Positions 18,753 to 27,760 are shown, counted from the stretch's first letter. The stretch is 64,000 nt of DNA from Halobacterium jilantaiense (GCF_900110535.1 NZ_FOJA01000001.1:806001-870000), one strand, 5' to 3'. Notes: generated from the sequence alone by a model not told the origin. Made by a program: numbers and translations.

Positions 18753-18965
18753 ATGCCTTCAGATGACCCGCCGTTTGAGTTCGACGAGATCATCGGCGAT
18801 GTGACCCAGGAAGACGGCGAGTACGCGTGCCCGATTTGTGGAGAGTACGAGTCAGACTCCGTGCGGAGCATTAAAGGCCATATTTCCGGGTCAAAAGATT
18901 CCGTACACGAAGACCTTGGCTGGAACTACGAGGACGAAATCAAAGCCACGGCGAACAACCACTGA
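18753..18965 (+). CDS. small zinc-finger protein
   Basis: Protein of 70 residues with YACPICGEY (CxxC) followed by KGHISGSKDSVHE, a C2H2-type finger suited to nucleic-acid binding. The ATG at 18,753 follows a TATA-like element by about 25-30 bases, so the mRNA may be leaderless. The iteron-like repeats upstream may be its own regulatory sites. Small C2H2 proteins of this kind are common regulators in haloarchaeal plasmids and viruses. Confidence 0.65.
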   Translation: MPSDDPPFEFDEIIGDVTQEDGEYACPICGEYESDSVRSIKGHISGSKDSVHEDLGWNYEDEIKATANNH

Positions 18966-19001
18966 CTACGGTCAGTCACGCGCCACCGCGTAGCTTCCCT
19001 G

Positions 19002-19298
19002 ATGACTCACACGACCACCGTTGAAGAAATCGAACTAGACACGGATCAAGCCCTCTCCGGGAACCGCTTTGATACGGTCTGCGAAGCGTGTGGAACTGCT
19101 GCCAGATTTCGCACGACTGGAGAACAGAAAGCCGTTGGAGAGACGCTGGACGCGCATTGCTATCATTGCAACTCGGGCCGGTTTCCAGGACTCGGGGAGA
19201 CCCAGCGCTTTCGAGTCGTTGACTTAACTCCAGACCCGGCCACCAGCCCTAACGACCCATCGAGGCCCCCCGTGTATCGTGCTGATGAGTTGGAGTGA
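19002..19298 (+). CDS. zinc-ribbon-like small protein
   Basis: Protein of 98 residues with two CxxC knuckles (VCEACG and HCYHCN) 30 residues apart, the pattern of a zinc ribbon. It lies 36 bases downstream of the small finger gene, probably in one operon, and overlaps the next gene by 14 bases. Exact function unknown. Confidence 0.6.
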   Translation: MTHTTTVEEIELDTDQALSGNRFDTVCEACGTAARFRTTGEQKAVGETLDAHCYHCNSGRFPGLGETQRFRVVDLTPDPATSPNDPSRPPVYRADELE

Positions 19299-19827
19299 CG
19301 GGCTCTCACACCCCGCTGTAGAACTGCCACTCCCGCTCGACGATGCAACACACGAATTCGAAGTGCCACCCGACACAACGCTCTTTTTCTGGACCGCTCT
19401 CGCTGTCGGGACCCCCACCCGAATTCCCTCGACCCAGTCTGCTCTCGGCAGCCAGCTGTTTCACGAAACAATCACTGCCGAAGACCAGCTGTCTTGCTCG
19501 CTCTCGATCGCCGGCGAGTCCATTCCCCTTGTTGCGGATTCTGTCTACCGAGACGGCGACTATACCGCAATAGCGAGGTGGATTGCCCACGCCCCCATCG
19601 AAGACCCCACGTCTGTCCACATCCGATTCACGACCACCGGACCCCCTCCCATGAAACAAGTCGATGACGTCGTCCTCTGGACGAAACACGGGACACCAAT
19701 TCCCTGGGGGACATCCATCGAGACCACTGTCGAACTCACGCCCGCAGATTCACCACCACACACCTTCCCAACCCACGAAGAACAACTCTGGAACCGCCAC
19801 ACCGTCTACACACCACGCGAACAATGA
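19285..19827 (+). CDS. hypothetical protein
   Basis: Protein of 180 residues from the ATG at 19,285 (a GTG two codons earlier is possible). Predicted mostly beta, rich in Thr and Pro, no membrane segment and no recognised motif. The overlap with the zinc-ribbon gene indicates a shared transcript. Function unknown. Confidence 0.55.
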   Translation: MSWSDGLSHPAVELPLPLDDATHEFEVPPDTTLFFWTALAVGTPTRIPSTQSALGSQLFHETITAEDQLSCSLSIAGESIPLVADSVYRDGDYTAIARWIAHAPIEDPTSVHIRFTTTGPPPMKQVDDVVLWTKHGTPIPWGTSIETTVELTPADSPPHTFPTHEEQLWNRHTVYTPREQ

Positions 19828-19918
19828 TCCGAAAAGAAGGCCGCTGGCTGTGTGGCTGCGTAGCGATGCCTCTCACTGGGTATGAGCGCTCACCTGCTCT
19901 ACCTCAGCGCCGGCTGCG

Positions 19919-20863
19919 TTAGTCGAGGGCGGTCCCGGGCGTGCGGGCGTCCTCGTCGTTGATTCGGGCAGCTACTGCGTCCGTGACCGCGTCGATGCCG
20001 TCTGTGAGCGGTACCTCGGACTGGGAGTCGTCCGGCTGCCCGATTTCTGGCGGGTCAGTCCCATAGATCGTCGTGCAGTTCAGCGATGACGGTCCGTACG
20101 GATCGACCTCGACGTGGAAGTCGAAGCGCCGGTCTGCGATCGTGATGGCATTCGTCTCCGCCACCACATCGACGTCCTCCAGCGACACGTTGCCGTGGAC
20201 GGTGAGTAAGAGCACCGCCCCCTCGGATACCTGTTCAGCAACGGTGATCTGGACGACGTTCTCACGGCCGACCTCGTCGAGGAACTCCTCGCAAAACGTC
20301 CCGAGTTCTCGTCGCGTTTCAACCGCGTCGCAGTGCCGGCGGACGACCGCCTCGATCGTCTGCTCGCCTGGCTCCGCCAGGTCCTCTAGTCGCTGACGCG
20401 TCCAGCGGTCAAGGACCACGACTTCCGGATTCTCAATTTCGGCTTCGAACTCCGGGTCAGCGGCCAGCATCGCCAGCCGTTGGGCTGCCGCAACGTTCTC
20501 CTCGACACGCGCCAACAACTTATCAACCTCCCTGGGCGTGATTGCCTCCGATTCGACGGCGGCGGTGTGGAACGGACCGTCGTCCACCGCTAGCACCAGC
20601 GCGATGCCATCCGTGATCACGACCCCTGGCTCCTGCGCCATCAGCTTCGCCAGCCGCCACACTTCGGCTTCGAGTCGCGTCAGCCCCGTGCCGGTTGCGT
20701 GGGTCTGGATCTGTTCCTCGATGGCGTCGTGAAGTGTGTGCGCGTGCTCAGCGACCGTGTCCCACGAAACGTCGTCCGGCAGTTCACCGTGGGTCGTCCA
20801 GTAGTCAGCGATGCGATGCACCTGACTTCTCGCGTCCGCTACAGGTTCTGTAGTAGTCTGCAT
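19919..20863 (-). CDS. hypothetical protein
   Basis: Protein of 314 residues from the ATG at 20,863; the frame stays open about 250 bases upstream, including a Cys/His-containing stretch, but the protein-like composition begins near this ATG. It has helical regions in the first 180 residues, then a beta-rich segment with VLLLTVHGNVSLEDVDVV. I recognise no family or catalytic motif. It faces the zinc-ribbon operon tail to tail. Confidence 0.55.
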   Translation of the reverse strand: MQTTTEPVADARSQVHRIADYWTTHGELPDDVSWDTVAEHAHTLHDAIEEQIQTHATGTGLTRLEAEVWRLAKLMAQEPGVVITDGIALVLAVDDGPFHTAAVESEAITPREVDKLLARVEENVAAAQRLAMLAADPEFEAEIENPEVVVLDRWTRQRLEDLAEPGEQTIEAVVRRHCDAVETRRELGTFCEEFLDEVGRENVVQITVAEQVSEGAVLLLTVHGNVSLEDVDVVAETNAITIADRRFDFHVEVDPYGPSSLNCTTIYGTDPPEIGQPDDSQSEVPLTDGIDAVTDAVAARINDEDARTPGTALD

Positions 20864-21638
20864 AGTTTCGATTTGTGTACACTGCGGATGATGAGCGGGG
20901 AATCTGGCCCCGAGGACCGCGTCACAGTGCGGCCGAGGGCACCGTTCTGCCCCCGTCGGTTCCAGTTTCTCATCACGTCCGACAGCACCCCGGATTTGAA
21001 CGACCCACATAAAAGGATTAGCCCCCGGCCACCCCCCGATAACCCCAGAAAACGAACCCATCAGGCCGTTTACCCCACAATCTGAGATTAGATATCTAGT
21101 TATAGGATGACGGATTTCCATATTCCATATTCACGAAAGCATAAGAATACCGACACCGAATCTGAGAAGTTGAAATATCGCTCGCACCGTCACGCCCACC
21201 CGCTCCCCCAACAACGAAATGTTGAGAATCGCGGCCCAGAACCGGCCTCGAACTACAACGCCAACGAGACCCGCTCACCACGACCAGTTCAACCAGCACG
21301 GACAACGCAGGCTTCCGCCTCTGCGTCACCTCCGCAAGCACGGCTATCACGCGCTACAGTTGCCCACCACTCGTCAGTTCCCACCAGCGGCTTCTTCATC
21401 CCCAGCAGCCACCGCGCCCGATAGCTCACTGGCCTCACCGTCAGTCCGAAGCGTCCCCCCATTTCCCGGTACTCTCCCGTTCATCCCTACCGGCACCAAC
21501 ATCCAACAAAGGGTGTTATAGAAGAGTCACTACAGTTGGTTAGATCGGTAAATACAGGGAAATCACTTACCAGTGAAGTCTACGATCTCTCTGACCTCTA
21601 TCAGGAGGTGCATGTGAGATATAGACGGTTCTTTGAGT
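20864..21638. other. long non-coding stretch
   Basis: 775 bases with no supported gene; short frames on both strands have low-complexity Pro/Ser/Arg compositions. A TATA-like element on the minus strand near 21,013-21,020 could drive the gene ending at 19,919, with a leader of about 125 bases. A tRNA T-arm-like string at 20,992-21,001 does not pair and is not called. Confidence 0.4.
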
Positions 21639-22088
21639 TTACTCCAGTCCAGCGATTTCGATGCTACGTACGGCTCCCAAATTCGTATCCCAGTGTCGAT
21701 TGTAGGCCTTACTGTACACGCCAACCGGGGACGTTGCCTCAACGTGGGGATCAACCAAGAGGTAATATAATGTCGTGTTTTTGAATCGGATCTGGTGGCG
21801 CGCTCGGTTCGGATCCGCATAATAGACTGATCGAACGGAATCAAGAACCCCACTCTTGGACTGTAGTTGGTCGCTCTTCGAAGACTCGTATTGCACGGTA
21901 ACATTCACTTCCGGGACCTGGCCGTCGACCGCAGAGGCGAACATCCGAAGTACGTCGTCGGAAACAGTGACTCCCGAAGCTCGGTCGAACGCTAACTCAA
22001 ACTGTTCGATGCGCTCAGCGACCAGTACTGCCGTCCAGAGATCGTAGTTGAGGATGGCATCTCGCCCGCCTGTGTCATCGAATACATC
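21639..22088 (-). pseudogene. gene remnant lacking a start
   Basis: An open frame of about 149 codons with protein-like composition (for example LNYDLWTAVLVAERIEQFEL, then VNVTVQYESSKSD and RHQIRFKNTTLYYLLVDPH) runs from right after a stop at 22,089-22,091 to a TAA at 21,639. The first Met is 55 codons into the sensible part and no start precedes it, so the 5' end appears lost. No family recognised. A start at an unusual codon cannot be excluded. Confidence 0.45.
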
Positions 22089-22306
22089 TCACTGAAAACT
22101 GTAGCAGGACACTGCTGAATTGAGAACGTATAGTTGAAACCCAATCATACGATACTAAACACGGTCTCAGGCTCCCTACGCCGACTCCAGTAACTGACGC
22201 ATCGAACAAAGTGGACTGCATCAACGAGTTGCTGAATATCCCGGCAATCGAGTATACTACTGGCGGTGCCCAGCACTCACCGATTGGTCGTCGGGCGGCG
22301 TGACTG

Positions 22307-23026
22307 TCACTGCGTAGCGACGGGGCCGAGCCGCGTCAACTGCCCACCTTCGATCAACTCCCGCAACCCATCCTTCGACGGAAATCGCCGCGTAAGGTTA
22401 TCCATCGGCTCACCAGGCGCAAGCGAATGATAGTAGTGCGCGTCGGGATCGGACGCGAATAACCGGCGTTGGCTCCCACCGAAGTCGAAGAGCCCGAGAT
22501 CAAGGTACAGGCCTTTCTGTTGGATGCGCGCTGCGCCTTTGCGATACCCGAGGATCTCGGCCGGCACCAAATCTTCGAGAGCTTCGACAGGCATCTCGAA
22601 ATTCCGGTACGTAATCGGCTCCCCCAACGATAACGTTTCGAGGCGAGGACTGTACCGGCCGAACTCGACCGATTGCTGGAGATCACCGCCAAGCGCTTCC
22701 CGCGCATCCTCGATCTGCTCGATGTGGTCCTCGTGGAACACCCAGTGGATGATTGCCCCCAGCCGCAGTGCCTCCCGGGTTTTCTCACGGTATGGCTGGT
22801 CGCTGCCGGCGACGAACTCAATCCAGCGGTTCACTCCTTCCCCGAGGATCAGGCAGTCAGGGACGCGGTCCGCCATTTTCCGCTCGAACCGGTACTCACC
22901 AGGATAGTACGGGTCGCGCTCCTCGCGTTTCCGCGCCGCCAACTCCACCTTCGGCCACAGATGCGCCTGCGACTCCGTCCCCGCAGTCTGCAGCTCCTGG
23001 ATGTCTGCCCGCGAAAACTCCGTCAT
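22307..23026 (-). CDS. CoiA-like / PD-(D/E)XK-fold nuclease candidate (HRAMP locus)
   Basis: Protein of 239 residues from the ATG at 23,026 (a GTG lies two codons earlier). Residues 57-72 read VPDCLILGE then RWIEFV, followed by SDQPYREKTREAL, which recalls the CoiA/restriction-fold core where D57 and E70 would bind metal; the usual lysine after E-x is replaced, so activity is uncertain. It is the last gene of the minus-strand RAMP operon, 67 bases after the exonuclease gene, and may be one of the varied nucleases associated with these loci. Confidence 0.55.
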   Translation of the reverse strand: MTEFSRADIQELQTAGTESQAHLWPKVELAARKREERDPYYPGEYRFERKMADRVPDCLILGEGVNRWIEFVAGSDQPYREKTREALRLGAIIHWVFHEDHIEQIEDAREALGGDLQQSVEFGRYSPRLETLSLGEPITYRNFEMPVEALEDLVPAEILGYRKGAARIQQKGLYLDLGLFDFGGSQRRLFASDPDAHYYHSLAPGEPMDNLTRRFPSKDGLRELIEGGQLTRLGPVATQ

Positions 23027-23093
23027 CCCCACTCTCCCTGCTTACCGCAGTCACTCGTCCACGTTACCGTCGCTGCTGTCGTGTTACTGTGTC

Positions 23094-23771
23094 TCATGAG
23101 TCTGTGATTGTTGGCGTGAGTGATTTCACGTTGAAATCTGATTTACTGCAGTACGATTCCGCGAGCCGGCCGAGCGCCTGCGTCCGCAACACATCCGCCA
23201 CGTTGTGCACCACCACGTCACCGAACCGCCCGGCCTCGAACGCCGATACGGCCTCCTTGCTCGCCTCGAACGGATCGAGGCCACTGTACTCGCCACCGCA
23301 CAGCGTCTCATACACCCCCACCAAGTCTGACTGGGACTCATCGCCGCTCGCGTCACTCCTAGTGGTGTTGAATCGCCGGGAGATGAGTGGCATCAGGTCC
23401 GCGTACGGGACGTCGCTGAACGGCCACGCGAGGCCATGTTGGGCGAGGCGCGTCCGCAGGAACGGCAAGTCAAACCCCGACTTCCACCGCTCACCATTGT
23501 ACGCCAGCAACAGGACCTCGCGGTCACAGAGCCTCCGCCCAACAAACTCTCCCACCCCCTCCAACAATTCTCGTTCACTCTCGTGGACGGACACCACCAC
23601 GTGCTCGTCAACACGCTCCCGCACTCGTGTCTCAAGCCCGGTCACCGACCGGCCACCCGTCTGCACGAACACCCGGACACCCATCGGCACTGCGAACCCG
23701 ACCACCGTCACTGCATCATCGACGCCGAACCCGGTCGTCTCAATATCGAAGGCGACCGATTCGAGCACCAC
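23094..23771 (-). CDS. DEDD 3'-5' exonuclease (RNase H-like fold), HRAMP-associated
   Basis: Protein of 225 residues. FDIETTGFG (D9, E11) is exonuclease motif I, YNGERWKSGFDLPFL supplies motif II and VVHNVADVL motif III, with His where many relatives have Tyr. This is the DnaQ/RNase_H_2 fold, which digests nucleic acid 3' to 5' using two metal ions. The start is GTG and overlaps the stop of the upstream RAMP gene, so the two are translationally coupled. This ties the nuclease physically to the RAMP complex genes and suggests it is the effector or trimmer. Confidence 0.8.
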   Translation of the reverse strand: MVLESVAFDIETTGFGVDDAVTVVGFAVPMGVRVFVQTGGRSVTGLETRVRERVDEHVVVSVHESERELLEGVGEFVGRRLCDREVLLLAYNGERWKSGFDLPFLRTRLAQHGLAWPFSDVPYADLMPLISRRFNTTRSDASGDESQSDLVGVYETLCGGEYSGLDPFEASKEAVSAFEAGRFGDVVVHNVADVLRTQALGRLAESYCSKSDFNVKSLTPTITDS

Positions 23772-24706
23772 TACTCATCACCCCCAGCCTCCTTCCGTGA
23801 CTCAACGCGGTCACGGCCAGCCGGTCGGAGCCGAAACTCACCGAATCCAAGCCGTGAATGCGTCCCAACCCGCAGCACGCCATTCACCGCCGTCTCCACC
23901 GGCCGATCACCACCATAGTTGACGACCTGGCCGTGATCGACGAGTTCGAGCTCGTACGTGTCGTCGCCGTCGACGAGCCGCCCTGTCCGCTGTCGCAACC
24001 CACCTGTCAAGTCGCCCTGCACATCCCACCACCACGGCACCGCCTGGGCATCACCATGCGGCGACTCACTCCCAAGGACGTACGGCGACACCACCTCCAA
24101 CTGGTAGCCTTGACCCGCATCCGCTAAGCCCGAATAATCGAGGTCGTCGAGCTCAACGAGCTGGGTGTCCGCGACCGACAACTCGCCAAACCCGTAGTTC
24201 CGCGCCCCACCAACCTGAATCCCATCTAGGACGTCCTCGTCGAGCGGGAGGACGGTGTCGTCAGGGGTGTGGAGGTAGCAGTGCAGGAACCACGACATCG
24301 TCCGGGTATGCGCCCGCATCTCCACAGGGCGCGCAAACTGCACACTATCTGTGAACGCAAGCCGCCCACCATGACTGGCGAGATCGTGCGTGTTGTGCGC
24401 GTCCCGCGGCCGCGAATCCAGCAACCACCGCTGCCCGGGATCACGGAACACGAACAAATCCTCGTACGCCGCAACCTCAGGCAACGACATCCCCAACTTC
24501 CCCGCATACCCATCCCTTGAGTGAGCAGCGGGGTACTCTCCGTACTCGCCCGGCACAAACAACCCATGACTCACGTGCAGCGAACGCCCCGCGACGTCGT
24601 CAACGCGGCGCGCTAACGCATTGTAGAGCGCATTCCCAGAGACGAAGTACGGATGGCCGAGATAGTGCCCGTCCACCTCAAACAACACCTGCTGAATGGC
24701 CGTCAC
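23771..24706 (-). CDS. RAMP-superfamily protein with two glycine loops (Cas5/Cas6-like)
   Basis: Protein of 311 residues from the GTG at 24,706. It contains two glycine-rich loops, VGGARNYGFGEL at about 165-176 and VGTHSRLGFGEF at about 280-291, as expected for two RRM-like RAMP domains; Cas5, Cas6 and Csx10 proteins have this type of loop. The first loop is almost the same as that of the Cas7-like protein encoded 2 kb upstream. RAMPs bind and sometimes cut CRISPR-type RNA. No conserved catalytic His/Lys set can be assigned by eye. It follows a 397-base structured gap and overlaps the exonuclease gene. Confidence 0.7.
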   Translation of the reverse strand: MTAIQQVLFEVDGHYLGHPYFVSGNALYNALARRVDDVAGRSLHVSHGLFVPGEYGEYPAAHSRDGYAGKLGMSLPEVAAYEDLFVFRDPGQRWLLDSRPRDAHNTHDLASHGGRLAFTDSVQFARPVEMRAHTRTMSWFLHCYLHTPDDTVLPLDEDVLDGIQVGGARNYGFGELSVADTQLVELDDLDYSGLADAGQGYQLEVVSPYVLGSESPHGDAQAVPWWWDVQGDLTGGLRQRTGRLVDGDDTYELELVDHGQVVNYGGDRPVETAVNGVLRVGTHSRLGFGEFRLRPAGRDRVESRKEAGGDE

Positions 24707-25103
24707 ACCACACCACCCCCAACACACCGGCGACCACACTGACTCGCCAACCACCAACCACGAACACGCCTGAATTCCAGTGACTCCTGCTCACATGGAC
24801 ACGCAGATGTCAGGGAATGGGCTGCCCCCGCAGTAGCAGGATGGGCGTCAAACCGGCACTGGGGCTGGCGACGGGGAACATGCATCGCCAGCCAGCGACG
24901 GGCACCTGGGCGGGCACGGGCTGCCACCACGCAGCCCACCCGCCCAAACCCACCCTGAGGGTCACGCCCCGGAGTGCGAGTTGTGGCACGCCCACCACAG
25001 CCCGCCACACGAGCACCACCCCGTCGGTGTGAGCGGTGCCCCACCACGAGCACCACCCACACCCCACACTCGGGGCCACCACCACGCCCCCAACCCACCG
25101 GCA
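24707..25103. other. structured non-coding gap inside the RAMP operon
   Basis: 397 bases with no supported gene between two genes of the operon; other junctions in it overlap or have short gaps. The stretch holds two strong inverted repeats (24,863-24,946, listed separately), a small ACCC/GGGT hairpin near 24,952 and, at its right end, a 13-base direct repeat (CACGAGCACCACC at 25,008-25,020 and 25,045-25,057, period 37) within CAC-rich sequence. Confidence 0.6.
24863..24946 (-). ncRNA. candidate structured RNA of the RAMP operon
   Basis: Two perfect or near-perfect hairpins lie side by side. One has arms GGCTGGCGA (24863-24871) and TCGCCAGCC (24885-24893), 9 bp with a 13-base loop. The other has outer arms TGGGCGGG (24907-24914) and CCCGCCCA (24939-24946) plus inner arms of 7 bp (24918-24924 with 24931-24937) around a 6-base loop, 15 bp in all with a small internal loop. 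The operon is read on the minus strand, so that orientation is assumed. No homology to a known RNA is claimed; a terminator or mRNA-processing element is possible. Confidence 0.4.
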
Positions 25104-25916
25104 TCACCTCCCACCCCCAAAACCCGCAGCACTACCACCACCCGATTCGAACCGCCGGCAGTAATCCTCGATGTACTGCAGCGCCGTCGACCACGACCGG
25201 ATTCGCCGCAGCTGCGCATCCAGAACCCGCCACTCACGGCCCGAATCAGCTTGGAAGGGATGCTCCGGCAGCCGACTCCACACATCCGCAAACGACCGCA
25301 CCGGCCCACCACCAAGCCGCGCTGCGGGCCGTCCATCAGGCTCGCCAGTCACCGTCAACGCAACCCCAGCCGTCTCTAAGACTGTCCGATGCGGCACCAC
25401 ATCCGGGGATCCCTTACCAGCAGGTTCGACGGCGAGGTACAGGTCCTCGAAGTCGTAGCCAGCACGATAGTTGTCGAAGAGCGCGGCCGCCAGCAGCGTG
25501 TGGTACTTCAGCGACGTATACGGATAATATACCGATTCAGAGAAGACCCCGACCTCCCGAGACGCCAACCACGCTGCGTGTAACTCCACCGGGTCGTCCA
25601 ACTGAATCAGGTCACGAATCGCCGGCCACACGCTCGCCGTCTCGACGAGCGGTGAGATACTCCCCGACACCAACGAAAGCCGGTACGGCGAGTCATGCCC
25701 CTCGAACGTCTGTGAGGGCTCGCCACGTGGCCGACTCAGCAACGCCGCATCACCATCCGCCCCACGCGGCACAGCCTGGTTTACGCGCACGCCAGCAACC
25801 CAGTCCTCGGCATCCGCATGCGACCGCAACCGCGCCTTATGCACATCATGCCGATACACCCCCACCAACGGCGCACTCTCCGTCTCCACCACCGCACTCT
25901 CAGCAGCGTCACTCAT
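25104..25916 (-). CDS. uncharacterised HRAMP-locus protein
   Basis: Protein of 270 residues from the ATG at 25,916, overlapping the preceding small gene by 8 bases. It includes a conserved-looking aromatic segment (YYPYTSLKYHTLLAAALF, then YRAGYDFEDLYLAVEP) and a Gly/Ala-rich C-terminus. I recognise no domain. By position it matches the uncharacterised conserved protein said to accompany the Cas5- and Cas7-like proteins in HRAMP loci, but a diverged Cas5 is also possible. Confidence 0.6.
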   Translation of the reverse strand: MSDAAESAVVETESAPLVGVYRHDVHKARLRSHADAEDWVAGVRVNQAVPRGADGDAALLSRPRGEPSQTFEGHDSPYRLSLVSGSISPLVETASVWPAIRDLIQLDDPVELHAAWLASREVGVFSESVYYPYTSLKYHTLLAAALFDNYRAGYDFEDLYLAVEPAGKGSPDVVPHRTVLETAGVALTVTGEPDGRPAARLGGGPVRSFADVWSRLPEHPFQADSGREWRVLDAQLRRIRSWSTALQYIEDYCRRFESGGGSAAGFGGGR

Positions 25917-26190
25917 CACCACCACCCCCAGCAACCTCACCCGCCACCTCCTGCTCTTGGGCGGTCCGCAACTCTGTCGAGGGATCCACCAACTCATCCA
26001 CCCCACCCCGGGCGTCCGGCTCTAGCTCGCCACCACGACTCGGCGTCGTCTCGCTACCTGCGTCGTTAGCTGGCTCGGTACGCTCGTGTTCCTGCGCCGT
26101 CCGCAAATCCACCGACGGCTCAACCAACTCATTCAACCCTGTATCATCCGTCTCAGGACCGCTGTCATCCTTTTCGGAGTCGTCAGGCAT
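25909..26190 (-). CDS. small acidic protein with a duplicated motif
   Basis: Protein of 93 residues from the ATG at 26,190. It is very acidic, probably disordered, and contains the same block twice: LNELVEPSVDLRTAQEHE and VDELVDPSTELRTAQEQE, about 42 residues apart. It overlaps the Cas7-like gene before it (8 bases) and the next gene (8 bases), so it is a true member of the operon. It could be a linker or a short peptide binding two copies of a partner. No match known to me. Confidence 0.6.
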   Translation of the reverse strand: MPDDSEKDDSGPETDDTGLNELVEPSVDLRTAQEHERTEPANDAGSETTPSRGGELEPDARGGVDELVDPSTELRTAQEQEVAGEVAGGGGDE

Positions 26191-27127
26191 CACGCACCAC
26201 CTCCCCAGTACGCGCCTCAACACGCGCCTGCAACGCCCGCACAAACTCCGGCCGACACTCCTCGGCCCAAAGGTCGTCTTTTTCCTCCATCGCCGACGTC
26301 GCCGCCTTCGCCCGATCAAACACCCGCCGCACCTCACGCTCACTGTACAACGGATTAATCACCCACACATCAGCGATCCCGGCCCCGAAATTCCGAGCGC
26401 CACCAACCTGGAACTCAAACTCATCGCTATGCGCGTCCAGGAACGACACAGCTTCAAGGAGCAGCCCGACGAACTCCGGCTTCAACTCCCGAAGCGACAA
26501 CTTCCACGTCCCCTCGACGTTTCCGAGCACATCTCGGTCCGCTTGCCGAAGCGGCTCCCCACCGTCTTCCTCGTTCCGCGACCGCACCTGATTCGAAATC
26601 TGCCGATAATGCGCCTCCGCCTCACCGTCTAGGACATCCACCTGCCGGCGAATCGGCGAAAACGACACCGGACGACGCAGCAACTTCCCAGGTTGCGAAC
26701 CGAACCCACCAAACAGGTCGTAGATGACACAACCCGCATCGTGGTCACCCAGGCATGCCCCCTTCTCGTGGTACCCCGAGTCGAGATCACGCTCGTACGT
26801 CTCCGCACGCATATAATCCGCATTCGGTTCTCCGGGATGGCACGCAGTCGCGCCAGCGATCTGGACGGCTTCCTCGCACCCGTGCCGCAGCCACCCCGAA
26901 AGGGTGAACGGTGAGATCTGCCCCTCGATCTGATTCATCGGATCGTCCGACTCGTATCGCTCAGCGGACGCGTGATGCCGATCCGTGACGATGCCGTCTC
27001 CTGGGGACAGCAGATCGATTTCGAGGCCGACGTACACGTCTGGCAGCAACATCTCCTCCACCGACCGCGGCACGTCCAGCTCGACATCGAGATGCGAATC
27101 CGCGAGCCACGACTCACCCGACTTCAT
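26183..27127 (-). CDS. Cas7-like RAMP protein (HRAMP)
   Basis: Protein of 314 residues. GQISPFTLSGWLRHGCEEAV corresponds to the helix entry of Cas7-type RAMPs (PxSSLrGxLR in typical members); a Cys-containing insertion (CLGDHDAGCVIYDLFGG) follows, recalling the zinc-bearing Csc2/Csm3 group, and the glycine loop VGGARNFGAG lies at about 241-250. Cas7 proteins polymerise along a guide RNA. No Cas10, Cas8, Cas1 or Cas2 gene is in the window. The ATG overlaps the stop of the upstream zinc-protein gene (4 bases). Confidence 0.75.
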   Translation of the reverse strand: MKSGESWLADSHLDVELDVPRSVEEMLLPDVYVGLEIDLLSPGDGIVTDRHHASAERYESDDPMNQIEGQISPFTLSGWLRHGCEEAVQIAGATACHPGEPNADYMRAETYERDLDSGYHEKGACLGDHDAGCVIYDLFGGFGSQPGKLLRRPVSFSPIRRQVDVLDGEAEAHYRQISNQVRSRNEEDGGEPLRQADRDVLGNVEGTWKLSLRELKPEFVGLLLEAVSFLDAHSDEFEFQVGGARNFGAGIADVWVINPLYSEREVRRVFDRAKAATSAMEEKDDLWAEECRPEFVRALQARVEARTGEVVRDA

Positions 27128-27669
27128 CGCTCACCACCCCAGAACAACCCACGAACCACATCACTGTCTGGGCGGCTCGTACGACGCTGCGCCTCGTCAA
27201 GGGACACCTCTGCTGACGCCTCGTGTGTTTCTGGTTCCTCAACGTTAGACGCGACGTTCGCAGGCGACCCACCATCCGGGATCTTCCGCACCGACTTCGT
27301 CGCCGCCGAACTCACCCCCACCACCACAGGATCCAACAGCACCGGCCATGACGACTGGGTCGCCCCGTCCGAGCACAGCCCGATGCGACCCTCGACAAGC
27401 AATTCCCGCACACCAAGCGTGTACTCCGTGGGAAGCTCATGACCCTCGTCACCACACACTACGTAACCAACCTGAAACATCACCTCGCCAGCCGGCCGAA
27501 ACACGTACACAAAAACCGCATCACCCTCACAAAAAGAAGAGCCGCACACCTGACACGTCGCGGCCCCTTCCCCGAGCGAAAAATCATTTAATTGATGTAT
27601 TTCTTCAAGGAGTTGGTTATCGATGCTCTCTTCATCAACTGACTCTGATTCGTCCATGGGTTCTTGCAT
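27124..27669 (-). CDS. zinc-binding protein, first gene of the HRAMP operon
   Basis: Protein of 181 residues if started at the ATG at 27,669. After an acidic N-terminus, TCQVCG and SSFCEGD and later VVCGDEGHE provide several Cys/His ligands as in a zinc ribbon. The C-terminal third is polar and probably disordered. Start choice is uncertain: ATGs at 27,759, 27,705 and 27,657 are in frame, but the TATA box at 27,772-27,780 puts the transcript start near 27,750, which excludes the first. It heads a transcript of at least four overlapping genes. Confidence 0.6.
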   Translation of the reverse strand: MQEPMDESESVDEESIDNQLLEEIHQLNDFSLGEGAATCQVCGSSFCEGDAVFVYVFRPAGEVMFQVGYVVCGDEGHELPTEYTLGVRELLVEGRIGLCSDGATQSSWPVLLDPVVVGVSSAATKSVRKIPDGGSPANVASNVEEPETHEASAEVSLDEAQRRTSRPDSDVVRGLFWGGER

Positions 27670-27760
27670 ACCTCTGGAAGAGCCCAGCTCGGATGTTACA
27701 GGCATCCGGGCATTCTCGTGTGATCGTGCCCCGTGGAGCCGAGCCTTCCTACCAGCCATT

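Noticed and set aside
20992-21001. tRNA T-arm-like string on the minus strand (GTTCAAATCC)
   Set aside because: The flanking bases do not form a T-stem and no acceptor, D or anticodon arms can be built; no tRNA called.
21107-21424. 105-codon gene in the 20.9-21.6 kb gap
   Set aside because: Low-complexity Pro/Ser/Arg composition, no start signals and overlapped by an equally poor antisense frame.
25008-25057. CRISPR-like repeat pair (CACGAGCACCACC, period 37)
   Set aside because: Only two copies of 13 bases in low-complexity CAC-rich DNA; not enough for an array.
24974-26632. 552-codon plus-strand frame opposite the RAMP genes
   Set aside because: Pro/His/Arg-rich composition without motifs; it is the shadow of the GC-rich genes on the minus strand.
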